Source of the DNA: Leishmania infantum JPCM5 | Lineage: Eukaryota; Euglenozoa; Kinetoplastea; Trypanosomatida; Trypanosomatidae | Assembly: GCF_000002875.2 (NCBI RefSeq) | Contig: NC_009417.2 | Coordinates: 1,097,929 to 1,161,928, forward strand | DNA: 64,000 nucleotides | Reading direction: 5' to 3' | Shown: in pieces, positions 1 to 10,450 of the stretch | Position numbering within the stretch: position 1 is the stretch's first letter | Layout of the letters: each line of letters begins with the position of its first letter | The notes under the pieces: model-generated | The model's input: the letters and a program-made list of their open reading frames with translations, nothing else | Database searches by the model: none | What the model was told of the DNA's origin: nothing | Position numbers and translations under genes: made by a program

Positions 1-87
1 ACGCAGGAAGTTGTGACTCCGACGGAAACGAATGGGCCAACCGCGTACGGCGAGAAGACCGGCAGCACGCGAAGTGATCGAGATTAG
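1..87 (+). CDS. Possible C-terminal end of an upstream protein (partial)
   Basis: Frame 1 is open from the first base to a TAG at 85-87, giving 28 residues that are polar and rich in Thr, Gly, Glu and Arg, ending in Ser-Asp-Arg-Asp. Codon third positions are moderately GC-rich, and the stretch after the stop turns into typical non-coding sequence. This fits the hydrophilic tail of a gene starting outside the window, but 28 codons open by chance would not be surprising. No family can be recognised. Confidence 0.35.
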   Translation, partial: TQEVVTPTETNGPTAYGEKTGSTRSDRD

Positions 88-576
88 AAATGGATGCGTC
101 AGCGAGGTCGAGCGGACACCGTCGTCAGATGCGGTCCCTCACTCTCTCCCCCAAACCACCCGAAAGAGCGGCGAGGCAAGAGACAGGGGCGAGGGAGAGA
201 GGACCCTCCCTTTTGGACTCTCTCCCGCTTCCCAATAGCTTGCCTTGCCGACCCTGTGCATTGTGGCGCTAGTATAGACTGTGCTTTACTCCGTAAGCAC
301 GGTTGTGCGCTTGCATGTGTGTGCGCCACAGCGCACCTTAGCGGGTGTTTGCGTGCTCCATGCTCGCAGCACGGGCGGGTGCGCTTGAAACGCCTTGCAG
401 ACTCACTCTCCATTTACGCTCTCTGGTTGACAACTGCTTTCTTCGGTTCGTCTCCACATTTTTTTTTGACGGTCATCTTTCTACCACCTCTACTCCTTCA
501 TTGTCTGCCGCCGTGCCTGAAGGCGTGTGGGTGCATATTTGTGCGGTGAGGGTAGAGGCGAAGATCAACTAGAGCC
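88..576 (+). other. Intergenic/UTR region before the LYR-motif gene
   Basis: No credible gene is seen. The last 120 bases hold a T/C-rich tract (about 455-515) ending at an AG at 521-522, a plausible spliced-leader acceptor that would leave a 5' UTR of about 54 nt for the next gene. Confidence 0.6.
455..522 (+). promoter_or_regulatory. Candidate polypyrimidine tract and trans-splice acceptor (LYR gene)
   Basis: A pyrimidine-rich run containing a nine-T block is followed by the first AG at 521-522, 54 nt upstream of the ATG at 577. Trypanosomatid mRNAs acquire the spliced leader at such AGs. The exact site is inferred. Confidence 0.45.
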
Positions 577-1077
577 ATGCTGCGTGGTGGGCTTCAGACA
601 TCACCGCGGCTGATGGCTCGGGGCATCGCAGGGCCACAGGTCCTCGGTGCTGAGGTGCCATCCTTTCGCAGCTTTCCGTACCGGGCCCAGGACACGCTGT
701 ACTTGTACCGACACTTTCTCCAGCTTATTTACCACCACTACGGGCCTGAAGAGCGCAAGGACTTGCTTTTTCGGCTGCGCAATGAGTTCTCCAGCAAGCG
801 GCACCTGCGAGGCCCTCGTGCCGTCTCGGCGGCGCTGAAGCGTGGGGAGGGGATGCTTGCACTGCAGCGCCAACTCCTTCAATCGCGCGAGGTACGCCGG
901 GGAACGTCACGCGATGGTGGAGCGCAGAGTGTCGACACACTGTGGGATCAGTTCCAGATGGTTTCCGGGAATGTGTTGCCTGGACTCCGCAACTATGAAA
1001 ACTCGCTCCCCGTCTCGAGCGGGAGCTACGTTACACAGGCGAGCACGAACAACGTGTACTCGCGGCGCCGACGATGA
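577..1077 (+). CDS. LYR-motif protein, probably mitochondrial (complex I LYR family)
   Basis: This 166-residue protein has the Leu-Tyr-Arg motif at residues 43-45, inside an amphipathic helix, followed by the Pro-Glu-Glu-Arg stretch (57-60) and an aromatic/basic second helix with the Arg-Asn-Glu-Phe block (68-71). This is the layout of the small LYRM three-helix proteins. Known members bind mitochondrial acyl carrier protein and act in Fe-S cluster delivery or respiratory-complex assembly. The first 35 residues are basic and poor in acidic residues, which fits a mitochondrial targeting sequence. The C-terminal third (about 95-166) is polar, low in hydrophobics and ends in four arginines; it is not part of the usual fold. 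The ATG at 577 lies 54 nt after a good splice acceptor. Which LYRM it corresponds to is not clear. The neighbour downstream is an ACP-dependent fatty acid enzyme, an appealing link because LYRMs bind ACP, but polycistronic adjacency is weak evidence. Confidence 0.75.
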   Translation: MLRGGLQTSPRLMARGIAGPQVLGAEVPSFRSFPYRAQDTLYLYRHFLQLIYHHYGPEERKDLLFRLRNEFSSKRHLRGPRAVSAALKRGEGMLALQRQLLQSREVRRGTSRDGGAQSVDTLWDQFQMVSGNVLPGLRNYENSLPVSSGSYVTQASTNNVYSRRRR

Positions 1078-1481
1078 TGGCGGGGAGGCATTGATAGCTT
1101 GAGAAAAAACGCACGAATCCGACACGCGCACGCACACCGTCGAAGATTTCGTGCTTCTGAGGGTTTAGGTGGAGGGGAGCGGGAGGGGGGGGCGGCTGCG
1201 TTCAGACTGCCGAGAAGTGCCGCGCGTGGTCAACTATGGTGCGCAGAGAAAGAGCAGCGGCGAAGAATGCGACGGGCAGCTGCCACTCGCAGAGCGATTC
1301 TCCCGCCTTCCTCATCCCCTTGCGGCCTCGACCTCTCCTTCGATACCCGGCTAACAGATTGCGCGTGTGCTTGTTGTACCGGCGTAACTTCCCTCCTCTC
1401 GGCGAGCACATACGCATTTTAGCGCTAGCATAGCCCTCACCGGTACAGCTAACCTTTTTGATGCTCACTCCTCCGAGCCAT

Positions 1482-1505
1482 CCCCCACCCACCCACCCAC
1501 CCGCC
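1482..1505 (+). repeat. CCCA tandem repeat (G-quadruplex potential on the - strand)
   Basis: Several tandem CCCA units give four or more C3 runs with single-base spacers, so the complementary strand has the GGGT pattern of a potential G-quadruplex. It lies in intergenic sequence upstream of the ketoacyl synthase acceptor region. Confidence 0.6.
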
Positions 1506-1909
1506 AAATCACTTCTCCTCCCTCAGGTATACTGCACATGAGCTGAACAAGGTGCTGCAAAGATAGGTGGCCACAGTGCCAGACTTAAGCATCGGCTATA
1601 CCAGAAGAACAACCCTCGCAGCAGCGCCGGCTTCCCCTTGTTCTCCCATCGGGCACACGGATGCATGCATGTATGTGTCTTCTGCTGACTCGATGAAACT
1701 TATCTCGCTTGCTTGCGTGTGCGCGTGTGAGTCTGTGCCCGTCCTGTGGAAGTGGTGATGGAGGAGTGGCTGATGGACAAAGGCAGCTACGCCGGCACCA
1801 ACCCCTCTGCCATGTCGGCTGATGCGTGCCCCTGCTCCACCACAGCCACTCTCTCCTCCCGTGCGCCCAGGATCCTCTCCGTGCACGGCGCGACGCCCTA
1901 CCGCGTCCC

Positions 1910-2002
1910 ACCTCTGTATTGCTCTCTTCCTCTGTCATTCTCGCCCCCTTCCTCTCTCACTTTCTGGACTTCCGGGTCGCCCGCTCTGTACGCGCTTTCA
2001 AG
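1910..2002 (+). promoter_or_regulatory. Candidate polypyrimidine tract and trans-splice acceptor (ketoacyl synthase)
   Basis: A strongly C/T-rich stretch leads to an AG at 2001-2002, giving an 82-nt 5' UTR before the ATG at 2085. It argues against using the upstream in-frame ATG at 1758, which would place the splice signal within the coding region. Confidence 0.5.
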
Positions 2003-2084
2003 CCGAGACATACACACACGTAGCCATCTTATCTGTGACTCCACCGCATACGGTCCTTCCGCGACAGCTGCACGCGGACAAAGC

Positions 2085-3524
2085 ATGGGCTTCGGCGCTC
2101 TTCCGACCCGCACTCCACGCCGTGTCGTGGTGACCGGTATTGGCATGGTCACGCCCCTCGGCGTCACCGCGGTGGACACGTGGGCTGCTGTGTGCCGTGG
2201 ACAATCCGGCTGTCGGCCGCTGATTGAGGCTCCGTACTTTTTGCCCGGTTTCCTCGAAAACGACAAGATGCTGTCTCCGCAGCAGAAGGCAGCGGCGCTG
2301 GAGAAGCTTGTCGCCGCCTTGCCGTGCAAGGTGGCTGCTTTCGTTCAGCCGCCAGCCGAGGTCGGGTTGGCGGCTGGCAAGGTGGACAAAGCAGTGCCTG
2401 CGGCCGATCCGTTCGCGCCCACCGCCCACGAACCGCGGGCGCTTCGCTTATGCGCGCGTGCGGTCGAGGAAGCGCTCGCCGACGCTGCGCTCCAACTCTC
2501 CGAGGCCGTGCAGGATCGCTGCGGTGTCAACATCGGCATGGGCATCCCCTCTCTTGCCGACGTGACGGACGTCTCCGCCTACCTGACGGGCGACGCCATT
2601 GCCACCGATGCGGGTCATGTGCACTACAGCAAGGTCCCTCCAATGTTTTTGCCGAAAATCTTGGGCAACATGGCAGCCGGCAACACGGCCATCCGCCACA
2701 AACTGCGCGGTCCCATCGGCAGCAGCGTGGCGGCGTGTGCAACAGGGGCGCACTGCATTGGTGAGGCGGCCTTGTGGATCCGTGAAGGCCGCGCGGACGT
2801 TATGGTGTGTGGCGCAGCGGAGGCCTGCATCACGCCGGTTTCCGTGGCCGGTTTTACAAGGATGCGGGCACTGTGCACGCGGTTCAATGACACCCCATCA
2901 TCTGCCTCGCGGCCGTTCGACATTACTCGCGCCGGCTTTGTGATGGGAGAAGGCGCAGGTGTGTTGATCCTCGAAGCGCTCGAGCACGCCGTGGCGCGGG
3001 CGGCGCCGCGCGTGTACGCCGAGCTGCGCGGCTTTGGCATATCGTGCGATGCACACCATGTGGCGGTGCCGCACCCCGAAGGGCTTGGTGCCCGCCGCTG
3101 CGTGGAGCAAGCCTTGGCGGAGGGAGGGGATGTCCCTGCCGCGGCCGTCGGCTACGTTAACGCGCACGCGACGGGCACCATCGGTGATGAGGTGGAGCTG
3201 ATGGCGATCCAGCAAGCATTGCGACCTTCGACGGCACCATCCTCTCCGGCGCTGCACGTGAGCAGCGCCAAAGGAGGGCTGGGTCACCTACTCGGTGCTG
3301 CTGGCAGCGTCGAGGCCGCGCTGACGGTCTTGGCGTTGCACGAGCAGCGCGCGCCGCCGACGGCGAACTTGACGGCGTCGTGTCTCACGAGAGAGCAGCA
3401 GGAGTGCGGCTTGGTGTGTATCCAAGGCAGCACCGCGCAGCCAATGCAGAGCTGCGAGGCGGTAATATCGACAAGCTTCGGCTTCGGCGGAATCAACACG
3501 GCCTTGCTCTTCACGCGCATGTAG
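2085..3524 (+). CDS. 3-oxoacyl-[acyl-carrier-protein] synthase II (beta-ketoacyl synthase, FabF/KASII type), mitochondrial
   Basis: The 479-residue product is a full-length thiolase-fold ketoacyl synthase, which condenses malonyl-ACP with acyl-ACP in type II fatty acid synthesis. The N-terminal strand Val-Val-Val-Thr-Gly-Ile-Gly (about residues 13-19) leads into the classic MVTPLG start. The nucleophile is Cys218 in the VAACATGAH motif, and the two active-site histidines are His361 in NAHATGT and His401 in KGGLGHLLGAAG, with Lys396 also present. The Cys-His-His set marks a KAS I/II elongating enzyme, not a KAS III initiator. The C-terminal glycine-rich SFGFGGIN block is intact. Trypanosomatids run this pathway in the mitochondrion, and the short basic N-terminus (RTPRR) could serve as a targeting signal. 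The frame is open further upstream (ATG at 1758), but that stretch is low-complexity and pyrimidine-derived, so the start at 2085 is preferred. It is somewhat longer than bacterial FabF (about 410), with extra sequence around residues 55-125. Confidence 0.92.
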   Translation: MGFGALPTRTPRRVVVTGIGMVTPLGVTAVDTWAAVCRGQSGCRPLIEAPYFLPGFLENDKMLSPQQKAAALEKLVAALPCKVAAFVQPPAEVGLAAGKVDKAVPAADPFAPTAHEPRALRLCARAVEEALADAALQLSEAVQDRCGVNIGMGIPSLADVTDVSAYLTGDAIATDAGHVHYSKVPPMFLPKILGNMAAGNTAIRHKLRGPIGSSVAACATGAHCIGEAALWIREGRADVMVCGAAEACITPVSVAGFTRMRALCTRFNDTPSSASRPFDITRAGFVMGEGAGVLILEALEHAVARAAPRVYAELRGFGISCDAHHVAVPHPEGLGARRCVEQALAEGGDVPAAAVGYVNAHATGTIGDEVELMAIQQALRPSTAPSSPALHVSSAKGGLGHLLGAAGSVEAALTVLALHEQRAPPTANLTASCLTREQQECGLVCIQGSTAQPMQSCEAVISTSFGFGGINTALLFTRM

Positions 3525-4559
3525 CTCCGGGAGAGACAGATAGGCACACTGAGGGCGAGGAAGGGAAGAGGAGATGCGCAGCTGACGCGCATGCGCGGAC
3601 TGCTCGTGCCGTATGGTACAGTCAGTGCACCCTCGCCTCTGCCCTTTCCTTTTGTGCTGCCTTCTTCAGTGCGCCGCGCTGTGTCGCTGTGTGGTTCGCT
3701 CACCGCCTTCCCCACTTTTCTTCGCAGAGATAACCAAGAGCGCATGGGCCGTTGAAAAACACCATTCTTGCATCGAAGCGGCTTCTCATCGTCCCCGTCT
3801 TCCTCACTCGATCCCGCCTCGGATCGGCAGCAGCACAGGCTGCCCAACAGTCGCGCGCCATGCGCTAGGAACGTTTGGGCATGCGTGCAGGTGTGTGGAT
3901 GAGTTTGCGCGCACATGTGCGGCAGTGAACTGCAGCCGTCGACCCTAGCCCTTACACGTACACATCTGCACGCATGCGCGCACGCAAGCGAATGAGTAAG
4001 CCGGGGCAGCGGCACAGGGCGGCACAGCCCGAGTTTTCCCCACCAGCCGCGGGGGGGGGAGAGACTGAAAGACACGGATTGTTGCTGCTCGCGTAGATGC
4101 CTCTGGTCGCGCGCATTTTTTTCTCTGGCCGATCTTGGAGCGCTTTTGCCGCTCTTCTCACCTCGCATCTCTTCGGCAATGAAACCCTTTGAAGTCCCTA
4201 ATTGGAATCCGTGGGTATGGGCGTGTGTGTGTGTGTGTCTGTGTATGCTTCGGTGCCTGCTGTTGTGCGGGTTGGCAGCCCCTGCTGCTTCTGGAAGCGG
4301 TGAGGAGAAGCGGAATTTCGCCGCTGCGTCCTCTTCATCTTTTCCGTTTACTCTGAATCTCCACATCCGTGCCCGCACTGCATCCTGTTAGACTTCACAG
4401 CCTATCATTGCTCGGCAGAGCGAGAGGGATGGGCGAAACAGGCGCGTCGAGCTGCACACCGATCTGCCCCACAGCGCATGTGTGCGAAGCATGCGGCATA
4501 TCCCCACCATACGACCGAGTGGGCGGAGGAGGCACAGGCGCCGAGGGCATGGCGAGCGC

Positions 4560-5117
4560 GCCCCGAACGGCACCACCGAGTCATCCTGTGTCCACCGTGG
4601 AGAGGCACGACATCTTTCTATGGGATGCGGCGGCATGACGCGGCTGAGAGATACGCAGGGCACGCAGGCAGGAGGGGCTGCGGCGCAGGGTCTCCGGGGG
4701 CCCTGGCCTGCGGCTGGTCGGCCCCCTCCCTGAGCTTATCCGGCATGCACCTGGGCCACCCCCTGCTACCCGCACGACAGACGCCACGACCTCCACCCCC
4801 CCTCCCCCTCCTCCAGCAGGACCCTGGCCGCAGCCCCGCCTGCGCCAAGGCGTGCGGTGCAGCCATGTCCGTGTAGGCGCGTCTACCGCGCAGCACGTAC
4901 CCCGGGAATAGGCGATGAAGGACAGGGAGCGCCCGGCAGGCGCATGACCTGATTCGACGGCGGACGGCGCGCCCCCTAGAGAACCAGGACGTCGCCGCTA
5001 ATGCGGCAGAGTTAGGCGAGCTGTGGTTGTGTAGGCATCTCTGTGTTGACGTGTTCCGGCTAGAAAGCCAGGCTGCAAAGAAAAAGAAACGAAAGCGTCG
5101 CATCGCCTTCTCGTCCC
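4560..5117 (+). mobile_element. SIDER-like degenerate retroposon, copy 1
   Basis: A GC-rich block ending in an A-rich tract (about 5078-5090) matches two other places in the window. The segment from about 4821 to 5117 aligns with 19785-20077 (same orientation) and with 62388-62640 (reverse complement). About 120 bases near the 3' end, from roughly 4967 to 5090, appear identical to copy 2. Size, GC-rich composition and intergenic position fit the Leishmania SIDER family (likely SIDER2), short non-autonomous derivatives of ingi-type LINEs. Open frames across it are not genes. The 5' limit is uncertain because only the 3' part is shared. Confidence 0.65.
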
Positions 5118-5560
5118 GTGTTACTCTCTGTCCCTCTTGTGCTGGGAAAGGTAAAGAGAGTGCGTGCGCCTGAGAAACGCGCGCACACATGTAAAAAGCA
5201 TGGCTCCGTCGCTTGCTCTTGTGCGCTGCTTGTTTGCAGTGGCGTGCACTCTAGTCATGCGAGACCACCGCACACTCCCCCTCTCAGCGGTGTGCGAGAT
5301 GACCACCACTCTGCTGTTTGTCCTTCCCCTTGCTCTCGCCCGTGCCTTTTGTGCCTTCGCCCATCGGCTGGTCTCCTTTCTCGTTTTACATCGCCCACAA
5401 CTGCACTTGCGTTCATTTTTTTTGTTTTCGCGTGTGTGCGCGCGCTGATTCGCACGTATGCGCATGCGCATGCTTGTGGTTTACTTTTCTCTCCTTCCTC
5501 GAACATGCATGCCCAAACCCAACTGCGTGAATGCGCACCGCTTCTTCCGAACACACGCAT

Positions 5561-5573
5561 ATATATATATATG
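5561..5573 (+). repeat. Short TA dinucleotide repeat
   Basis: A run of about six TA units. Similar short TA runs recur in this gene-free DNA at about 9670, 16399, 17826, 20538 and 21536, often beside CA/GT repeats. No function is implied. Confidence 0.6.
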
Positions 5574-8500
5574 GCTCTAATCCCCCCCCGTCGTGGTGTT
5601 CCACGCCCAAAATCAATAACCACCGAACATAAGGTAAGCACGCATCATCATCAATCCCCGGAGACGAAGCACTTCTTTTTTTATTGATTTTGTTTTTCGT
5701 TTTGGTTTTAGATTTGTTGGCTTTATTTTTCAAATTCTCTTTTTCCTTTCCTCTCTTGCGCTTTTCTGCCTCCAGTTGGATGCCTTTGTGTTCTCTCTCC
5801 TTTCCCCTGTGTCTTCCCCTTCTCTCTCTCCCTCCCTTGACGCCTCGTTTTTTTTTCTTTCGTCGTTTTTGTATCTCGCTCTCCTTCGTGCCGACCATCA
5901 CCATCATCTTGCCAGTGTACGTCCCTTATCAGGTCCTGTCTCTGACCTCGCTATCACACGCGCTCTGGTCTCCCCTCTCTCCATCTCTGTCGTTGCTGCT
6001 TTCGTCCCCCCATTCACACATCACATCCTTAGCGTCGGCGCGACGGCTCGAGTCTTCACAACTTCTGCCGGCCCTTCGACCTACACATCTACGCCCCCTC
6101 TCTTTCCGCGCGGGCCTACGCAAACCCCTGATCACCACTCGACTCTAAACTTCCCTTCCTCGCCCTTCCCTCTCCTTTTTTGTTTTGATTATATTTTCTT
6201 TTTTTTCTGTTGCTGTTCCACCCTTTCCGGTTTCTTGTCGTCCCCGTGCTTCATCTCCATATTGAGCTCTCTCACTTCTTTTCCTTTGTCTTTCGATACT
6301 TTCTCTTGTTTCTACACCCTCCCGCCTGTCTGTCGGCCTATCTGTCTCTCTGTTGGCGATACTGTCTGCCGATCATCACTGCCCCCCTCCCCTCCCCTCC
6401 TCGTCCCCACCCCTCGTACTGCGTCCCTCTCTGGGCTCGCACAGCCACTTCTTAACAGGAGCAGCAACAGCAACTCAAGCGACGTATAACACGTAGGTCG
6501 CCTCTTTTTTTTTAAAAGCTCCTCTCCATTTATTGTTTTTTTTTCTCTCGCTCACTTTCGCTTTCCCCACTCTGCGTCCACAAACACCCTCCCCCCACCT
6601 CAGCGTCCCTCCCCGTGCCCTCCGCCGGACAGCATCACCGCCTCCATCGCCAGTGACCGTGTTTTTGATCATTTTGTGAACGAGAACGACGAAGACGGCC
6701 AGTAGCAACGGCACCCACACGAACGCAGACACGGAGCCGCTTCTCTCCCTCTCGGTTTCAGTTGTGTTGCCGGTCTCTGTCCGTCTGTTGAGACTGTCTT
6801 TCAGCCCTCTTCCCCTACGCACCTTCACCCCCTCCTCCTTCACTTCAGTGAGAACTCTTGAACTTTCCCTTGACCTCCGCCGCGTTCCTTCTTTCCCTCA
6901 CGATCCGCTCCAACTTCCCCTACCCCCTCCTCGTATTTTTGTTGCTTCCCGACTACGAGGATAGGACCACGACGACCGTCATACATACCTCAAGCGGGTA
7001 TTCGTTTTTTTTTTAGGGTGCGCCTCACTCTTATTTCGTTCTCCCTTTCTCTTTCCCTTTTTTTTCCTAGCCCTCGCGCTAGCAGCCCATCTTCACCATC
7101 CTCTCCGTTTTCTGCACAGCCGCCACCGGCGATCACTAGCTTACCGCATTAACAAAAAAAAACAAAAGGAAATAATAGCAGTAGCCGACGAAAAAGAAGA
7201 GCGGCAGAATACTGGTCGTGGCTGTGTGTATGCCTGTGTCTGTGTATGTTAGGCTGACCGTTGTAAGCTGTTTGTCCCACTCCTTCTTTCTCCCCGTCTG
7301 ACTTTCTTTTTCGCGCTTCGGCTGCAACCTTTCTCACACCAGCGGCACCATCAGCGCACGGTTGCGTGTGTTTTCTTGTGTTTTGTGTGTGTCGCTTGAT
7401 TGCGTGCGCTTGTGTGTTTCTCCTTTTTATCGTTGCGTTCCTCTTTTTTTTTGCGCCTCTTGGCTTCGTGCCTGCGTGTCTGTGTGTCGCGTGCGTGTGC
7501 GCGTGTCTGTGGAGAGCTTCGCCATCATCGCCTTTGACGCACCGGTTTTGTTCACCTGCACTCGCGCCCTCACGCTCGTGGTTGCCTGTTCGGACCCGAG
7601 CAAGCCCCACAATACCGATCACAAAAAAAGGTCGTTGTGTTCAAGGTGTCGAAGAGACTGTGGTGCAGACAAGCACCCATACGCAAAAGCACAAGTACGC
7701 GGAACAGCGAGGAGGGAAGGCCCACACGGCTGCTGATACTGCAAGTGTGGGGGAGGTTAGCATACAACGCCGACACACACACACACACACGCACGCACAT
7801 AAGTCGAGAAAAGTCGAAGCTTTCGAAAAGGAGAGGTTGACAATTTTGTTATCTTTTTTTTTATTTTGGCTTTGCTTCAGGCAAGCATATCCTCACACCT
7901 ACCCCCTCTCCCACGGCCGCTCTTCGCGTTTCACGCCTCCTTTACCCAAGTAAGCACACACAGAGACGACAAGAGAGGTTCCTCTGCGAGATTGCCACTT
8001 GTGCACCCCTCCCCCTTCCCCTTCCTTGTCGACCTGCGCACCAAGCAGCGCTCTCAGCTCTTCCTCTGCCTCCCTCCCTTTCTCTCTCTCCCCGTCTATC
8101 CATCCCCTTTTATACCGCTTCGCTGCTGCTTTTTTTTTTTCGTGCATCGCTTAAGTTTTCTTTTCTGTTTATTCTGTATCCTGAGTGCCCCAGTATATTT
8201 GCCGCGTTGTTCGTGGTAGAATGACACGGTGAAAAAAAAAACAAAAATAACAAAGAAAAAGTAAAACAACCCCGAGTACCTGTGTTGCTTGGATTAAGCA
8301 AGAAAGTAATCATCTGCTTCATTTTTCTTCCCTTCGCCGTGTCTGTGCGTTTGCGCGTCTGCGTGTGCGTCTTCGCGCTCTCTTCTTATTTTCCCAGTAC
8401 AGCTTTCGTTTTTTTTTGGTGGTGTTTTTGCTTCGCACTTGCTCTCGTTGTCTCGCTTGGCTATTTATCCCTCCTCCTTCCATCACTGCACTCCCCCCTT

Positions 8501-9512
8501 CTTGTCGTTCTTCGAGTGTTTGCGTGTGGCACAGCTCCTGCGGTTCGCACCACCCCCCGGAACCTCTTCTGCCGTTTCTCTACTTTCTGTCTCTTCTCTT
8601 CTTCCCTCCCCCTTTTTTACCACAGTTTGTGCTGCTCTGGGGTGCACTGTTCCGCGTGTGTGCGTGTGTCTCGGTGGTGGCGCATCGCGCCAGAACCACT
8701 CGATTCTCTCGTGTTGGATTGCATGTATGTTTGGATTCGCTCTTTGCCTTTACTTGCCTTGACACTTTCTCGGTGTGTCGTTCTCTCTCCCCCTTCCTTT
8801 TTTCTGTTGTTGGTTGTTGTTTTCTTGTTGCTCTTGTTCCTCGTCTTCGCGGTCGACGTCTTTCATCGCGGCTTTGTGGTCGCTACTCTCTCTTTTGTGT
8901 TTCCGCCCCTCCTTTCTCTGTGTTTGTGCGTGCGTGTGTGTGTTGTGTGTGTGCTCTTTCTCACCTTCCGTTTGGTCGCTTTCTAACAAAAAAATTGATT
9001 TTCCTCTCGTGTGGTTTGCCCTGTTTATCACACCTCAAGTCTTCGCTTTCGCCACCTCTCTAGTAGTTGTTTTCTTCTTGACTTTATTGTCGATTTATCT
9101 GCGCTTGCTTCTTAGCACTCTGTCTCTCCGTATTTCTTGCCCTTCTCGCTGTCTCGCCTTCTCAATCTCTCTCTCTCTCGCGCACGCGCGCGCTCTCTTC
9201 TTTTTTTTTGCGTTTACACATTTTGCCTTTCTCTATCCGCTTCTTCTTTTTTGGTGTTCGTCGCCTCCCTCCGTGTGTGTGTGTGTTTGTGCGCTCTACT
9301 TCTACTTGGTTGTTTGCTCTTCCTTCTTCGCTCTTCTCCTCCCTGCTTCGCTCTTTTTCATTGCCTGTTTTCCTGGCGTGTGCGTGTGTCGGTGTGTGCT
9401 CGCGCGTTGTATAGCCTCCGCCCTTTGTCTCCTGCGAGTTTACGTGCGCTCATCGGTGTTGTTGTTTCTTGCGCTTATACTTGCTTGCGCGTGCATGCGT
9501 GCGTGCGTGCGC

Positions 9513-9530
9513 GTGTGTGTGTGTGTGTGT
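9513..9530 (+). repeat. GT dinucleotide repeat
   Basis: Nine GT units following GCGT-type repeats. It is one of many GT/TG tracts in the pyrimidine-rich non-coding region (others near 8935, 9280, 11775, 12065-12130 and 12466). Confidence 0.8.
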
Positions 9531-9950
9531 CTGCGTGTGTACGTTGGAGTGATCTATCACCCTTCTTTGTCGTCTTCTGGTAAGCCTCAGCTGTTTCCTT
9601 TCGTCGTCTTTTTCGCCTTTTCTTCTGGTTGTGCGCCTTTACTTTTCTGTTCTCAGCCCCCCTCTCTCTCTATATATATCACCCCACTCTTGATTGTACC
9701 TCATCTTGCTCCCTCTTTTTCGCCTGCACGACTTGCTGCTCTTGTTGTGCACTTCTGGTGTTTCTGTTGGTCATCTCTTGCTTGTTTCTTTTTGATGTTT
9801 TTTTCCCCTGCTGCCCTCTCGTGCGTTGCATTCTCTGTGGCTCTCCTCCCTTGCGCGGTTGTTGTTGGTGGGTTTGTACTCTTTCCCGTTAGCGGCCGCT
9901 TTCTGTTTCGTCTGCAGCCTTTGCTCTGGCGGCTTTTTCTTCTTCTTTGC

Positions 9951-10450
9951 ATCCGCGAGCCGGCCAGCGCAAGACACGCCCAAGGGAAAGGAGCACCGAA
10001 GCGCAGCCAGCACCGTCATCAATAAAAGTGCAGCAAAGAAAAGAAAAGAGGTGAACACAAGCACGAGCGAAAATAATTCGCTTCTGGCACACTGACCCTC
10101 CGCCCTCCCTCCGGTAGGCAATCCTCATTATCTGGCATTAATCTCACTTCCTCCCACACCTTCCACCACCGAAGACGCAACAGAGGGGCGTGACGGAAGA
10201 AAAGAAGAAACGCACACACACGCACATACACTCGAGAAAGAGAGGTATAATAATTACGGGATCCGCGCTGAGAAGGCGCACCTCCGCTCGGTCCTTCCTT
10301 TTCCCCTCAACACACCGCAAGCACTGTGAAAACCAGCGAGAAGACAAGAGACACAGGAAGTAAGGCAAAGAAGTAGAAGAACGAAGCAAAGAAGCGAGTG
10401 CTGAATCCACAAACTATCAACCCTCGATTCAATAACTCACGAGCGTCCAC
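9951..10450 (+). other. Purine/A-rich island inside the pyrimidine-rich region
   Basis: The strand bias switches abruptly here: A- and G-rich strings such as AAAGAAAAGAAAAG replace the surrounding C/T-rich sequence, and a second purine-leaning block follows at about 10790-11290. No credible coding frame is present. It may mark a boundary between transcript parts or an untranslated element. Nothing more specific can be read. Confidence 0.45.

Larger units (their letters stand above)
1078..2084 (+). other. Intergenic/UTR region between LYR gene and ketoacyl synthase
   Basis: No gene is supported. It holds a C-rich CCCA repeat (1482-1505) and a long pyrimidine-rich tract (about 1835-1975). An open frame upstream of 2085 continues the ketoacyl synthase frame, but its translation is low-complexity and corresponds to this pyrimidine tract, so I treat it as non-coding. 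Confidence 0.6.

Noticed and set aside
1746..2084. In-frame N-terminal extension of the ketoacyl synthase
   Set aside because: The stretch begins at a GTG and its translation comes from a polypyrimidine tract with a good splice acceptor at 2001-2002. The ATG at 2085 lies just ten residues before the conserved domain.
3284..4378. 364-residue open frame on the - strand
   Set aside because: It overlaps the end of the ketoacyl synthase in antisense and then low-complexity intergenic sequence (His-Thr repeats from a CA/GT tract). All real genes are on the + strand.
8775..10025. 416-residue open frame on the + strand
   Set aside because: The translation is Phe/Leu/Ser/Cys/Val low-complexity mirroring C/T- and GT-rich DNA, with no domain. 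Other frames in the same stretch are equally open, as expected from composition.
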